Positions 23,858 through 32,745 are shown, counted from the first letter of the stretch. The stretch: DNA of 64,000 nucleotides from Sphingopyxis sp. QXT-31 (GCF_001984035.1 NZ_CP019449.1:2542001-2606000), one strand, 5' to 3'. Translations and numbers: made by a program. The notes: generated by a model not told the origin, from the sequence alone.

Positions 23858-24541
23858 ATGTTGCTCACCGACCATATCCTGTTCCTCGACGGCGAAGCGA
23901 TCGTCGTCGACAAGCCAGCGGGCCTGCCCGTCGATGCGCCGCGCGACGGCGGCATCAGCCTGATCAACCATCTCGACACGCTGAAATTCGGCTTCAAGCG
24001 CTGGCCGCTCGCGGTCCACCGGCTCGACCGCGACACGTCGGGATGCCTGTTGCTCGCGCGCAACCCCAAGGCGCATGGCCGCTTCACCCAGGCGTTCGAG
24101 GCGCGCGCGGTCGAGAAGGCCTATCTGGCGATCGTCGATGGCGTGGTCGCGGACGACCGCGGGACGATCGACCTGCCGCTGGCCAAAGTGTCGACCGCCG
24201 AGGACGGCTGGCGCATGGTCGGCGATGCGAAAGGTAAGCCGTCGATCTCGCATTGGGAAAAGCTGGCCGAGGCGGGCGGGCGCAGCCTGCTGCGCTTTCG
24301 CCCCGAAACGGGGCGCACGCATCAACTGCGCGTCCATGCGCTCGAAGGGCTCGGTTTCCCTATCGTCGGCGATCCCGTTTACGGCACGGGCGGCAAGCGC
24401 GACCGCACGATGCTCCACGCCGAACGCCTGGTTGTCCAGCGCGGCGCGAAACCGCCCATCGTCGCCGAAGCCCCCTTCCCCGACCGCTTCGTCGCGCTGA
24501 GTTTCGCGGCGCCGGAGGGTGCGGAGCCGACGCGTGGCTGA
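23858..24541 (+). CDS. RluA family RNA pseudouridine synthase
   Basis: This 227-residue enzyme isomerises uridine to pseudouridine in rRNA or tRNA. The catalytic motif HRLDRDTSG (Asp) is near residue 54, followed by RPETGRTHQLRVH and FPIVGDPVYG. There is no N-terminal S4 domain, so it resembles the short RluA/TruC/YqcB group; the exact target base cannot be told. The downstream arfB gene overlaps its end by eight bases. Confidence 0.93.
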   Translation: MLLTDHILFLDGEAIVVDKPAGLPVDAPRDGGISLINHLDTLKFGFKRWPLAVHRLDRDTSGCLLLARNPKAHGRFTQAFEARAVEKAYLAIVDGVVADDRGTIDLPLAKVSTAEDGWRMVGDAKGKPSISHWEKLAEAGGRSLLRFRPETGRTHQLRVHALEGLGFPIVGDPVYGTGGKRDRTMLHAERLVVQRGAKPPIVAEAPFPDRFVALSFAAPEGAEPTRG

Positions 24542-24935
24542 GATTCCCGAGAGCGCGCTTTCGGAGAAGTTCCTCGCCGGAACCGGGCCCGGCGGGCAGA
24601 ATGTCAACAAGGTCGCGACCGCGTGCCAGCTGCGCGTCGACGTCTTCGCGCTGGGGCTCGACCCCGAAGCCTATAAGCGGCTCAAGCTCCTCGCGGGCAG
24701 CAAGATGACGACCGACGGCGAGCTGATCATCCTCGCGCGCCAGTATCGCACGCAGGAAGCGAACCGCGCCGACGCCCGCGCGCGGCTGAGCGCCCTCATC
24801 GACCAGGCGATGATCCGCCCCGAAAAGCGCATCAAGACCAAGCCGAGCAAGGCCGCCAAGGCGCGGCGCGTCGACGGCAAGAAGGCGCGCAGCGCGGTGA
24901 AGGCGGGGCGCGGCCGCGTTCGCTCATCAGAGTAA
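24534..24935 (+). CDS. arfB: Alternative ribosome-rescue factor B (peptidyl-tRNA hydrolase)
   Basis: This 133-residue protein has the release-factor loop FLAGTGPGGQNVNKV with the catalytic GGQ near residue 20, then a long basic tail (RPEKRIKTKPSKAAKARR) that enters the empty mRNA channel of stalled ribosomes. It hydrolyses peptidyl-tRNA on non-stop complexes. A GTG start at 24534 with GGAG seven bases before is chosen over a GTG at 24519. It overlaps the pseudouridine synthase gene, giving a small translation-related operon. Confidence 0.93.
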   Translation: MAEIPESALSEKFLAGTGPGGQNVNKVATACQLRVDVFALGLDPEAYKRLKLLAGSKMTTDGELIILARQYRTQEANRADARARLSALIDQAMIRPEKRIKTKPSKAAKARRVDGKKARSAVKAGRGRVRSSE

Positions 24936-24994
24936 ACCCCAAATTTACCTTGGCGCGGTAATCCCGCCCCCACGTTCAGCATGGGGCATCCGCG

Positions 24995-25177
24995 ATGACC
25001 GATATCGTCCGTTCGATCCTGATGGGGCTCGGCTGTCTCAGCATTCTCGGCCTCGTCGGCTGCGGCATCATGGGCGCGGGGGTGATCGTCGCGGCCGACC
25101 GCGCCGCCGATCGCGCCTATGAACAATCGGAGGGCGGCGGCAGCCGCGACGCCAAAAAATCGCCCTGGGACAAATAA
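24995..25177 (+). CDS. Small membrane or lipoprotein of 60 residues
   Basis: The protein has one hydrophobic segment (about 7-34) with a lipobox-like LVGC at residues 20-23, then a charged tail (DRAADRAYEQSEGGG) ending KKSPWDK. It could be a lipoprotein or a single-pass membrane peptide; the N-terminus has only one Arg. The upstream region carries GTAAA-N7-TTTAC. A weak hairpin (CGTCCCG-CCG-CGGGACG is the pattern) follows the stop. No function is recognised. Confidence 0.6.
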   Translation: MTDIVRSILMGLGCLSILGLVGCGIMGAGVIVAADRAADRAYEQSEGGGSRDAKKSPWDK

Positions 25178-25295
25178 GCGTCCCGCCGCGGGACGAATAA
25201 CCCCCTCCTTAAAGAAATTTACGACGTCCGTTTACGCTGCGGAAAGCATCGGCGCCTAGGGTGACCGCTCCACTTTCTATGGGACGCAGCGGACC

Positions 25296-25628
25296 GTGAC
25301 GTACCAGCCCAATTTCACCATCAAGGATGGCGGCAATGCCCGCCGCGACTCCCGCACCCAGGTCGGCGGGATGGCGCGGATGCGCGAGGCGGGGTGCAAC
25401 CCCTTCGACGTCGAGCTGTTCGACCTGTCGGCGACGGGCTTTCGCGTCGTCACCTTCGCACGGCTGCGCATCGGCATGCACGTGTGGGTGAACCTGCCCG
25501 GCCTGCAGGCGATCGAGGCGGTGGTGCGCCGCAACGAGGGCATCGGTTTCGGCTGCGAATTCGTCTCGCCGCTCCACCCGTCGGTCGCGCAGCATATGCA
25601 GGCGACGCTGAGCCGCCTGAAAGGCTGA
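25296..25628 (+). CDS. PilZ-like domain protein
   Basis: This 110-residue protein contains RRDSRTQVGGMARM, ELFDLSATGFRV (the D/NxSxxG-like site) and GIGFGCEFVSPLHPSV, the pattern of sphingomonad PilZ proteins. The basic RxxxR motif is present as RRDSR. It starts at GTG 25296. It may bind cyclic di-GMP. It is convergent with the EVE gene with only three bases between stops. Confidence 0.82.
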   Translation: MTYQPNFTIKDGGNARRDSRTQVGGMARMREAGCNPFDVELFDLSATGFRVVTFARLRIGMHVWVNLPGLQAIEAVVRRNEGIGFGCEFVSPLHPSVAQHMQATLSRLKG

Positions 25629-25631
25629 CGC

Positions 25632-26057
25632 TCAGCCCTCGGGCTTTTCCGACTTCTTCAGGATATGCTTCCACTCGGCGGGCGTGACGCGCCCGACCGA
25701 CAGCCGCGACTGGCGAATGAGGTCCATGTCGGCGAGCTTGGGGTCGGCCTTGATCGCCGCGAGCGTCACCGGATGTTTCAGCGCGCGCACCGGCGCGACG
25801 CGCACGATAACCCACGGCGATCCTTCGTCGGCGGTCGGATCGGGCGAATGTTCCTCGACGATCTCCATGATCCCGACGCATTCCTTGCCGATATTGCTGT
25901 GGTAAAACAGCGCCTCGTCACCGACCTTCATCGCCATCATGTTGAGCTTGGCGGTGTGGTTGCGCACCCCGTCCCACATGCCCTTGCCGTCCTTGACCAG
26001 CGTTTCCCACGCATAGGCGTCGGGTTCGGATTTCATCAGCCAATATTGTTTTGCCAT
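25632..26057 (-). CDS. EVE domain protein
   Basis: This 141-residue protein begins AKQYWLMKSEPDAYAWETL and contains GVRNHTAKLNM and GDEALFYHSN, the signatures of the PUA-like EVE (YTH-related) family. These domains bind modified bases in DNA or RNA; the natural ligand here is unknown. The ATG at 26057 is clear; upstream in-frame codons do not fit the family. It is divergent from the 2OG oxygenase gene. Confidence 0.92.
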   Translation of the reverse strand: MAKQYWLMKSEPDAYAWETLVKDGKGMWDGVRNHTAKLNMMAMKVGDEALFYHSNIGKECVGIMEIVEEHSPDPTADEGSPWVIVRVAPVRALKHPVTLAAIKADPKLADMDLIRQSRLSVGRVTPAEWKHILKKSEKPEG

Positions 26058-26187
26058 GGCCGCGGGTCTAGCCGAGCCGCACGCGCGACGGAACCGCCTT
26101 TTTCCCTTTAACGCGCGCGCCGCAGCGCCTAAATCGCATCGCATGACGCGCGCCACCGGCGCCGCCCCCAGACAGATGGAAAACAAG

Positions 26188-27117
26188 ATGACCGCCGCCG
26201 TACCCGTGATTTCCATGGCGCTTCCCGCCGACCGCTTCGCGCAAGAATTTGGTGCGTCCTTCGAGCGCTTCGGCTTCGCGATGATCACCGATCATGGCAT
26301 CGACCCCGAGCTGATCGACGAAGCGTGGGACAAGGCCAAGGCCTTCTTCGCGCTCCCCGAGGAAACCAAGCGCGCCTATCATATCCCCGGCGGCGGCGGC
26401 GCGCGCGGCTACACGCCTTTCGGGACCGAGATCGCCAAGGGCGCGAAGGAGGTCGACCTCAAGGAATTCTGGCACGTCGGCCGCGACCTGCCCGCGGGTC
26501 ATCGTCTGGCCGCGCAGCAGCCGAACAATGTCTGGCCCGCCGAGGTCGCGGGCTTCCGCACCGCCTACGACAAGCTCTTCGCCGAATTCGACCGCGTCGG
26601 CGGGCGGCTCCTCTCGGGCATCGCGCGCTACCTCAAGCTCGACCCCGATTTCTTCGACGAAACGGTGAAGGACGGCAACAGCGTGATGCGCCTGCTTCAC
26701 TACCCGCCGGTCGAGGCCCCCGCAAAGGGCATCCGCGCCGAGGCGCATGAGGATATCAACACGATCACCTTGCTGCTGGGCGCCGAGGAAGCCGGGCTCG
26801 AAATCCTCGACAAGGACGGCAGCTGGCTCCCCGTGTCGCCGCCGCCTGGCGCGATGGCGGTCAATGTCGGCGACATGCTCCAGCGGCTGACCAACAACCG
26901 CCTGCCCTCGACCACCCACCGCGTGCGCAACCCCGACGAAGGCCGCGCCAGCGTCGCGCGCTACTCGATGCCCTTCTTCCTCCACTTCCGCTCGGACTAT
27001 CCGATCGAGACGCTGGAAAATTGCATCGATGCGGCGCACCCGAACCTCTATCCGACGCCGATCACGGCGGATGAGTATCTGCAGCAACGGCTGCGGGAGA
27101 TCGGGCTGAAGAAGTAG
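26188..27117 (+). CDS. Isopenicillin N synthase-like 2-oxoglutarate/Fe(II) oxygenase
   Basis: This 309-residue protein has the N-terminal DIOX_N region (FGFAMITDHGI, and RGYTPFGTE) and the 2OG-FeII_Oxy domain with the iron motif HEDINTITLL (HxD) and the distal His in STTHRVRNP, followed by RYSMPFF (Arg for 2-oxoglutarate). It should oxidise a small molecule; the substrate is not evident. ATGs at 26176 and 26188 are both possible; the second begins the conserved domain and has a weak GGA before it. Confidence 0.9.
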   Translation: MTAAVPVISMALPADRFAQEFGASFERFGFAMITDHGIDPELIDEAWDKAKAFFALPEETKRAYHIPGGGGARGYTPFGTEIAKGAKEVDLKEFWHVGRDLPAGHRLAAQQPNNVWPAEVAGFRTAYDKLFAEFDRVGGRLLSGIARYLKLDPDFFDETVKDGNSVMRLLHYPPVEAPAKGIRAEAHEDINTITLLLGAEEAGLEILDKDGSWLPVSPPPGAMAVNVGDMLQRLTNNRLPSTTHRVRNPDEGRASVARYSMPFFLHFRSDYPIETLENCIDAAHPNLYPTPITADEYLQQRLREIGLKK

Positions 27118-27120
27118 GGC

Positions 27121-27831
27121 CTATCGCCGCTTTGGCGTGCGAGCGAACCGGTTTCGTCCGCGCCAGAGTTCGAGCAGCTTCGCGCCATCGCTGCCGCGAT
27201 AGGGCAGCAAATTCCCGAGCGAAGAGATGAAGGCGACGACCATCAGCATCGGGGCTAGTGCTTCCAGATCCTTGAATGGCGCCCATTTTCTGCGGGCCCG
27301 CTCTTCTGCGATGTTGCGCGCATGCTCTTCGTTCGAAGGCAGATTGCTACGCATTGTTGTCGGAATCGACGGTGCATCGTCATAAGCGACGACTGCGATA
27401 GGCGCTCGTATCGACGGATCAGGCGCCGCCAGCCACATCGACATCGAGAGCGCCAGAAGCGCAAGCAATGCGTCGGCAAGCGGTCCGGCTGCGGTGACGA
27501 TGCCATATTGCCGCCTTGTCCAATCCGCCTCGGGCGGCAGGAAATGGACATAGCCGGCGAGGTCGCCTCCCGGTGGAAGCGGTTTCAAGGAAAAACCACG
27601 GTCCGCCGGGGCATAGGCCAGGCCGAACACAGAAATTTCGATAACGGTACCGCGCTGCAGCCAGACGGCCAGCGCGTGCCCCAATTCGTGGATCAGCGTA
27701 ACGACGAGGGAGAGGCCGAAGAAGGCGACGAGTATGCCAGCGCCCCACGACGGCGGCGCATATTCGTGGAGCCCGCCGAGCAACATCAGCGCAAGGATGG
27801 TCCGCACGATCGACACACCGAGTTCGCGCAC
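27121..27831 (-). CDS. M50-like membrane metalloprotease
   Basis: This protein of about 236 residues has an N-terminal membrane segment, the zinc motif HELGHALAVW, a Pro-rich segment (SLKPLPPGG), more hydrophobic helices (GIVTAAGPLADALLALLALS) and a C-terminal NLLPYRGSDGAKL that stands for the NxxPxxxxDG motif of site-2 proteases. A GTG three bases after the upstream gene's stop is taken as start (27831); a GTG at 27816 is possible. Its AT-richer composition relative to its neighbours is noticeable. Substrate unknown. Confidence 0.78.
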   Translation of the reverse strand: MRELGVSIVRTILALMLLGGLHEYAPPSWGAGILVAFFGLSLVVTLIHELGHALAVWLQRGTVIEISVFGLAYAPADRGFSLKPLPPGGDLAGYVHFLPPEADWTRRQYGIVTAAGPLADALLALLALSMSMWLAAPDPSIRAPIAVVAYDDAPSIPTTMRSNLPSNEEHARNIAEERARRKWAPFKDLEALAPMLMVVAFISSLGNLLPYRGSDGAKLLELWRGRNRFARTPKRR

Positions 27832-27833
27832 CC

Positions 27834-28238
27834 TTACTGCTCCGCCCAAAAATCGAACACCGCCTGCTGCTGCTCCCTGATAAACCGCGCCGCCGCCGCG
27901 CCTTCCCACGGGCCGTCGTAACCCAGCAGCAGCGCCGTGCCGCCGACCCACCAGCCCTGCCCCGGCAAGCGGTCGCTTTCGCGCACCACCAGCACCGCGA
28001 GGTCGGGTTCGCCGTCCAGCGCGGCGAGCCGGTCGACCTCTTCGAGCGTCTTGCACACCGCGCGCATCTTGGGACGGGTGAAGCGGAAGCCGAGATCGCC
28101 GAGCAGCTCGGAGTAGCTGACGCTGCGCCCTTCGCGCGCCGCTTCGGTCAGAATCGCGCGGATGCGCGGGGCGTCGCCGAGCGCGCCGGCGTCGGCCGGG
28201 ACCGGCGCCGCGCCTTCGAGGCCAGGGTCAAGCGCCAC
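27834..28238 (-). CDS. Conserved sphingomonad protein of unknown function
   Basis: This protein of about 134 residues has a small helical region (RIRAILTEAAREGRSVSYSE and RPKMRAVCKTLEEVDRLAA) resembling a winged helix, then DLAVLVVRESDRLPGQGWWVGG and YDGPWEG. Similar sequences are sometimes labelled ribose-phosphate pyrophosphokinase, but I see no PRPP synthase motif, so that name is not supported. The likely GTG start at 28238 overlaps the upstream methyltransferase-like gene by 11 bases; no clear ribosome site. Confidence 0.7.
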   Translation of the reverse strand: MALDPGLEGAAPVPADAGALGDAPRIRAILTEAAREGRSVSYSELLGDLGFRFTRPKMRAVCKTLEEVDRLAALDGEPDLAVLVVRESDRLPGQGWWVGGTALLLGYDGPWEGAAAARFIREQQQAVFDFWAEQ

Positions 28239-29049
28239 GCTTTTTGGGCGGCCACGGAATGAAGCCCGAGGTACGCGCGATATAATCGTCATAGCCCGGG
28301 CGCGTGTGCTTCATGCCGCGTTCGAGCAGCGCCTTGCCCGACCATCTGGTGAGCGTGAAGGTCAGGAACAAAGGCCCGATGACGCTTGCCGCCGCAACCC
28401 AGAAGGCGGCGTCGGCGGCGACGAGGAAGATGCCCCACCAGGTCAGCGCGTCGCCGAAATAATTGGGATGGCGCGTGTAGCGCCACAGCCCGGTGTCGAG
28501 GATCTTGCCATGATTGTCAGGGTTGCCGCGGAAGCGGTGCAGCTGCCAGTCGCCGATCGTCTCGAACGCGATGCCGGTCAGCGCCGCGCCGACGCCGATC
28601 CACCCCAGCAGGCCGATCGCCGATGCCGGCGCCGCGGCGCTCGCCCAAATGCCGATCTGCGCGGGCAGGCTGGTGATGAAAAGGAGCGGCGCCTGCGTCA
28701 GGAAGACGCTGACCAGTGCGGTCATTTCCCAGCCCCAATGGCGCTTCTTCATGATGCTCGCGATGATCTTCTGATAGCGCGGATCCTCGCCCGTCGCGCG
28801 CCAGCGCAGCAGCAGGTGGATCGACAGCCGCAGCCCCCACAGGGTGGTGAGCCCGAGCAGCAGATGCGCGCGGAGCCCTTCGCCGCCGACCTGCACCGCG
28901 GTGCCCCACGCCAGCAGCACCATGCCGAAGGCCCAGAAGGCGTCGATGAAGGACACGTCGCGGATCGCGAGCGCGATCAGCCAGAGCAGCCCGATGACCA
29001 GGATCAGCCCGAAAAAATTGGTCGCCAGCACGATCGCCACACCCGTCAT
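28228..29049 (-). CDS. DUF1295 / steroid 5-alpha-reductase-like membrane protein
   Basis: This 273-residue polytopic protein has several membrane helices and the C-terminal motif GLWRYTRHPNYFGDALTWWGIF shared by DUF1295 and isoprenylcysteine methyltransferase-like proteins (shown in part). It ends with KHTRPGYDDYIARTSGFIPW. The ATG at 29049 is preferred to a GTG six bases earlier because AAGGAG is correctly spaced. It heads a three-gene operon with the unknown protein and the M50-like protease. The reaction is not known. Confidence 0.87.
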   Translation of the reverse strand: MTGVAIVLATNFFGLILVIGLLWLIALAIRDVSFIDAFWAFGMVLLAWGTAVQVGGEGLRAHLLLGLTTLWGLRLSIHLLLRWRATGEDPRYQKIIASIMKKRHWGWEMTALVSVFLTQAPLLFITSLPAQIGIWASAAAPASAIGLLGWIGVGAALTGIAFETIGDWQLHRFRGNPDNHGKILDTGLWRYTRHPNYFGDALTWWGIFLVAADAAFWVAAASVIGPLFLTFTLTRWSGKALLERGMKHTRPGYDDYIARTSGFIPWPPKKRGA

Positions 29050-29080
29050 CGCCACGCTCCTTGACCGATCCCTCTACCAC

Positions 29081-29253
29081 CTTCCCCCTTGATGGGGGAA
29101 GGATACGAAGCCTTGCGCCTTCGGCGCTAGGCGAAGTTGGATGGGGGTGATGCTGCGTCCTCGCGACGTCGCTCCCGACCGAAACCGCACCCCCACCGCT
29201 GCGACTAGGCAGCAAGCTGCCAAGTCTCGCTGCCTCCCCCATCGAGGGGGAGG
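29081..29253. repeat. Intergenic palindromic element, family A, copy 3
   Basis: This is the best-preserved copy: terminal hairpin CTTCCCCC-TTGAT-GGGGGAAG, GATACGAAGCCTT, central hairpin GCGCC-TTC-GGCGC, AGGCGAAGTTGGATGGGGG, GCACCCCCACCGCTGCGACT, hairpin GGCAGC-AA-GCTGCC, AAGTCTCGCTG, and terminal hairpin CCTCCCCC-ATCGA-GGGGGAGG. It lies between two minus-strand genes. Confidence 0.85.
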
Positions 29254-29264
29254 AACCTCAACCC

Positions 29265-29876
29265 CTAATCCACGCCCACAATATCATCGATCGACGTCAC
29301 CGCCCGCTCGGGAAATTTGGGGATACAGCTTTTGTATATTTCAAGCACCTTCAGCATGTCGGCGCGAAAATCGCCGGTCGGCCAGATGAGGGGGCCGAGG
29401 CCGCCGGTCTTTGTCCCATAGTCCATCATTCCGACCACCATCGGCACCTTCGCCGCGAGCGCGATCTGATAGAAGCCGGTGCGCCATTTCTTCGCCTTGC
29501 CGCGCGTTCCTTCGGGCGCGACGGTGAGCATGAATTCGGCGCGGCGCGCGAATTGCTCGACCATCTGTTGCACCGCGTTCGAGGCGTTGTGGCGATCGAC
29601 CGGAATGCCGCCCATCTGTTTCATGAAGCCACCGATCGGCCATTTGAACAGCGACAGCTTGGCCATGAAATGCGGACGCACCTTGAGGTCGGCGGTCAGG
29701 CCGAGGAAGTTCACGAAATCCCAATTGCTGGTGTGCGGCGCGGCAATGATGATAAAGCGCCGCGGCTCGGGCACCTCGCCCTCGGCCTTCCAGCCGCGCA
29801 GCCGGTACATCGCCAGCAACAGCCGCCGCACGGCGCGCGCCACCAGTCCCGGCGGATGATCGTCATAAGCTGTCAC
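29265..29876 (-). CDS. PlsC-like 1-acylglycerol-3-phosphate acyltransferase family protein
   Basis: This 203-residue membrane-associated acyltransferase has the catalytic HTSNWD (HX4D), the segment GGIPVDRHNASN and VAPEGTRGK, the substrate-binding motifs of PlsC proteins. It should transfer an acyl chain to a lysophospholipid or related acceptor. The start is a GTG at 29876 with GAGAGGA upstream. This is not necessarily the essential PlsC, because it is of the shorter group. Confidence 0.9.
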   Translation of the reverse strand: MTAYDDHPPGLVARAVRRLLLAMYRLRGWKAEGEVPEPRRFIIIAAPHTSNWDFVNFLGLTADLKVRPHFMAKLSLFKWPIGGFMKQMGGIPVDRHNASNAVQQMVEQFARRAEFMLTVAPEGTRGKAKKWRTGFYQIALAAKVPMVVGMMDYGTKTGGLGPLIWPTGDFRADMLKVLEIYKSCIPKFPERAVTSIDDIVGVD

Positions 29877-29990
29877 GGTCGGTCCTCTCCCGCGGCCGGG
29901 ATGCGCGAAAGGCGAGGGGCGCGCAAGAAAAACAAAGCGCCTTGCGGGGGTTGGCGCTTTCTGCTCCCTTCACCTGCAAAGGGGATCTCC

Positions 29991-31403
29991 ATGATCAAGA
30001 AAATCTGGTTGTCGATGCTTTCCGCGCTGGCGCTTTCGGCGCCCGCCGCCGCGCAGGAGGCGCCGCGCCCCGACCAGCTCGCCTTTCGCGAGATTTTCAA
30101 GGAACTCATCGAAACCAACACGACGCTGTCGTCGGGCAGCTGCACGCTCGCGGCCGAGCGCATGGCGGCGCGGATGAAGGCGGCGGGCTTTCCCGACAGC
30201 CAACTCCATCTCTTCGCGACGCCGGAAAACCCCAAGGAGGGCGGTCTTGTCGCCATCTATCCGGGTACCTCGAAAACTGCGAAGCCGATCCTGGTGATGG
30301 CGCATATCGACGTCGTCGAGGCGAAGCGCGCCGACTGGGAGCGCGATCCCTTCACTTTGTTCGAGGAAAATGGCTATTTTTATGGCCGCGGCACGCTCGA
30401 CGTGAAGTCGCAGGCCGCGGTGTGGGTCGACATGCTGATCCGCTTCCGGCAGGCGGGTTACAAGCCGAAGCGCACGATCAAGATGGCGCTGACCTGCGGC
30501 GAGGAGACCAACGGCGCGTTCAACGGCGTCGAATGGCTCGCCGCCAACAAGCGCGAGCTGATCGACGCCGAATTCGCGCTCAACGAAGGCGGCGGCGGCG
30601 ACAGCGACGGCAAGGGCAAGGTCATCGGCCAGTCGGTGCAGGTCGGCGAAAAGACCTTCGCCAATTTCCGCCTCGAAACGCGCAACCCCGGCGGGCACAG
30701 CTCGGCGCCGATGCCCGACAATGCGATCTACGAACTCGCGCGCGCGCTGGGCCGGATCGAGGCGCATGAATTTCCGGTCGAGATGACCGACGTGACGCGG
30801 CGCTATTTCGCCGAGGCCGGCGCGATCCGCGGCGACGACATCGGCAAGGCGATGGTCGCGCTCGCCAAGAACCCGGCCGACACGGCGGCCGAGGCGATCG
30901 TCAACAAGGATCCCTTCCTGCACAGCAATCTGCGCACCACCTGCGTCGCGACCCTGCTCGACGGCGGCCACGCCGCCAACGCGCTGCCCCAGCGCGCGGG
31001 CGCGAACATCAATTGCCGCATCTTTCCGGGGCACAGCATCGAATCGATCAAGGACGAGCTGGCGAAGGTCATCGACGATCCCAAAGTGACGATCACCCAG
31101 CTGCCGCCAAAGCGCCCCGCCCCGCCCGCGCCGCCGCTCGACCCGAAGATCATCGGGCCGATGGAGAAGCTCGTCGCCAAATATTGGCCTGGGCTGAAGG
31201 TCTTCCCGTCGATGGCGAACGGCTATACCGACGCGACCTTCCTCGGCGCGGTGGGCATCCCGACCTATGGTATCCCGGGCATGTGGGGCGATCCCGACGG
31301 CAATGGTGTGCACGGCCTCAACGAGCGCATCGCGGTGCAATCGCTCTATGTGGGCCGCGACTATATGGTCGATCTGGTGAAGGCCTATGCCGACAAGCCC
31401 TGA
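29991..31403 (+). CDS. M20 family metallopeptidase, exported
   Basis: This 470-residue protein has a signal peptide (cleavage near AAAQ). The di-zinc site is seen in MAHIDVVEA (His), GRGTLDVKSQ (Asp), CGEETNG (catalytic Glu pair) and LNEGGGG, and GGHSSAP belongs to the lid domain. It probably cleaves short peptides in the periplasm. The ATG at 29991 follows AAAGGGGAT. The frame reads upstream into the acyltransferase gene on the other strand, which is not used. Confidence 0.94.
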   Translation: MIKKIWLSMLSALALSAPAAAQEAPRPDQLAFREIFKELIETNTTLSSGSCTLAAERMAARMKAAGFPDSQLHLFATPENPKEGGLVAIYPGTSKTAKPILVMAHIDVVEAKRADWERDPFTLFEENGYFYGRGTLDVKSQAAVWVDMLIRFRQAGYKPKRTIKMALTCGEETNGAFNGVEWLAANKRELIDAEFALNEGGGGDSDGKGKVIGQSVQVGEKTFANFRLETRNPGGHSSAPMPDNAIYELARALGRIEAHEFPVEMTDVTRRYFAEAGAIRGDDIGKAMVALAKNPADTAAEAIVNKDPFLHSNLRTTCVATLLDGGHAANALPQRAGANINCRIFPGHSIESIKDELAKVIDDPKVTITQLPPKRPAPPAPPLDPKIIGPMEKLVAKYWPGLKVFPSMANGYTDATFLGAVGIPTYGIPGMWGDPDGNGVHGLNERIAVQSLYVGRDYMVDLVKAYADKP

Positions 31404-31516
31404 CACCAGCGCCCTATATTATCCGCAACTTTGCAGTGATCGTCCGCGAAGGCCGCTTTTCACTTTTGGAGCATGTGATACTTCTTGGCCAGTTCGATGA
31501 CGTGGGGGTGATTCGG

Positions 31517-32638
31517 ATGATCAAGGGAATTTTGTTCGGCGCCGCGGCGCTGGCGGCATTTATGTATAGCGGCGACGCGCAGGCGATGCAGGCCGGGCAG
31601 GAGTGCCGCGTGTCGAGCGTCGTCGAGGGCGGAAAGGCCAAAAAGACCACCTTGTGCAAGGATGCGTCGGGCCAATGGGTCGCGCGCGCGCCGGCGAACG
31701 GCGGATCGATCGACCCCAATTTCCGCGGCAAGGTCGTCTATGAAGGCCAGCTGGAAGGCGTCGAATATCCGAAAACCGGCGGCAACCGCCGGGGCGACAC
31801 GCTGGGCGGGTTGATCGGCAGCGCGCTCAAGCTCGACGGCAAGCCGTATCACGGGACGATCCGTTACGAGCTGGAGTTCGACAGCAATCTGGTCAGCGGC
31901 ACCTGGCAGATGAGCGACGGGCGGCGCTCGGCGAAGGGCACGGTGTCGGGCACGCGCACCGGCGATCGGTGCGAGTTGGTCAACGAGGTCAACGGCACCG
32001 TCGTCGGTATCTGCAATGCCGCTTCGCTCGATTTTGTCGGCAAGAGCGCGCCGGGCGCGTCGCCGCGGTGGGAATCGAAGACCGTCGGGAACGCGACCGA
32101 GGTCGTCGACTATGTCGTGCGCGACCGCGAACTCGCGGTCCAGCGCGCCGAGCAGGCGGCGCAGGCCGAACAGGCGCGGCTGGCGGCAATCGCCGAATGC
32201 AAGGCGCTGAAGGCCGCGCTGCCGAAGGGCGCCGAGGCGCGTTATCGCCCCCTGCTCGAAAGCGCGGTGCTCGAGGATTCGCGCTATTGGGCGGTCAACA
32301 AATATCGCGCCGGGTCGGTCGATCTGGTCGATACCGAGCTCGACAAGCCGAGCGGCAAGACCTTCCTCAAGGCCTATTTCACCTATGCCAACGGGCAGGA
32401 AAGCATGGTCGGCGCGATCATGAGCGGCAACAAGGTCGAATGCCTGCAATTCGCCGACGAAGGGCGCTGCCGCGGTGTCGGTCAGGGCAGCGGCCCGGCG
32501 CTGATGGGCGCGCTGATCCAGGGGCTGATGACCCCGCCGGGCGGCGGCGGCGGCGGCACCGGCTATGGCTCCGACGCCGATTACCAGCGCTACGAGCAGA
32601 ATTGCCGGTCGGAGGGCAAGACGCCGGGCAATTGCTGA
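31517..32638 (+). CDS. Exported protein of unknown function
   Basis: This 373-residue protein has a signal peptide (MIKGILFGAAALAAFMYSGD, cleavage near AQA). An N-terminal region (about 25-185) is rich in beta strands and includes GTIRYELEFDSNLVSGTWQM. A charged helical segment (about 205-240, rich in Ala/Glu/Gln) follows, then a C-terminal domain with ECLQFADEGRCRG and a Gly-rich stretch, ending in ENQ-like NCRSEGKTPGNC. The paired cysteines suggest disulfides in the periplasm. No family is recognised with confidence. Confidence 0.75.
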   Translation: MIKGILFGAAALAAFMYSGDAQAMQAGQECRVSSVVEGGKAKKTTLCKDASGQWVARAPANGGSIDPNFRGKVVYEGQLEGVEYPKTGGNRRGDTLGGLIGSALKLDGKPYHGTIRYELEFDSNLVSGTWQMSDGRRSAKGTVSGTRTGDRCELVNEVNGTVVGICNAASLDFVGKSAPGASPRWESKTVGNATEVVDYVVRDRELAVQRAEQAAQAEQARLAAIAECKALKAALPKGAEARYRPLLESAVLEDSRYWAVNKYRAGSVDLVDTELDKPSGKTFLKAYFTYANGQESMVGAIMSGNKVECLQFADEGRCRGVGQGSGPALMGALIQGLMTPPGGGGGGTGYGSDADYQRYEQNCRSEGKTPGNC

Positions 32639-32745
32639 CGCCGGGCGCCCCGTCCACGCAAGCGCGTCCGATCGCGAAGATCAATTTCCACTGACCCGTA
32701 TCGCCCTTTGCCATGCGGCGCGGGGCTTGCTATCCGCGCCGGACA

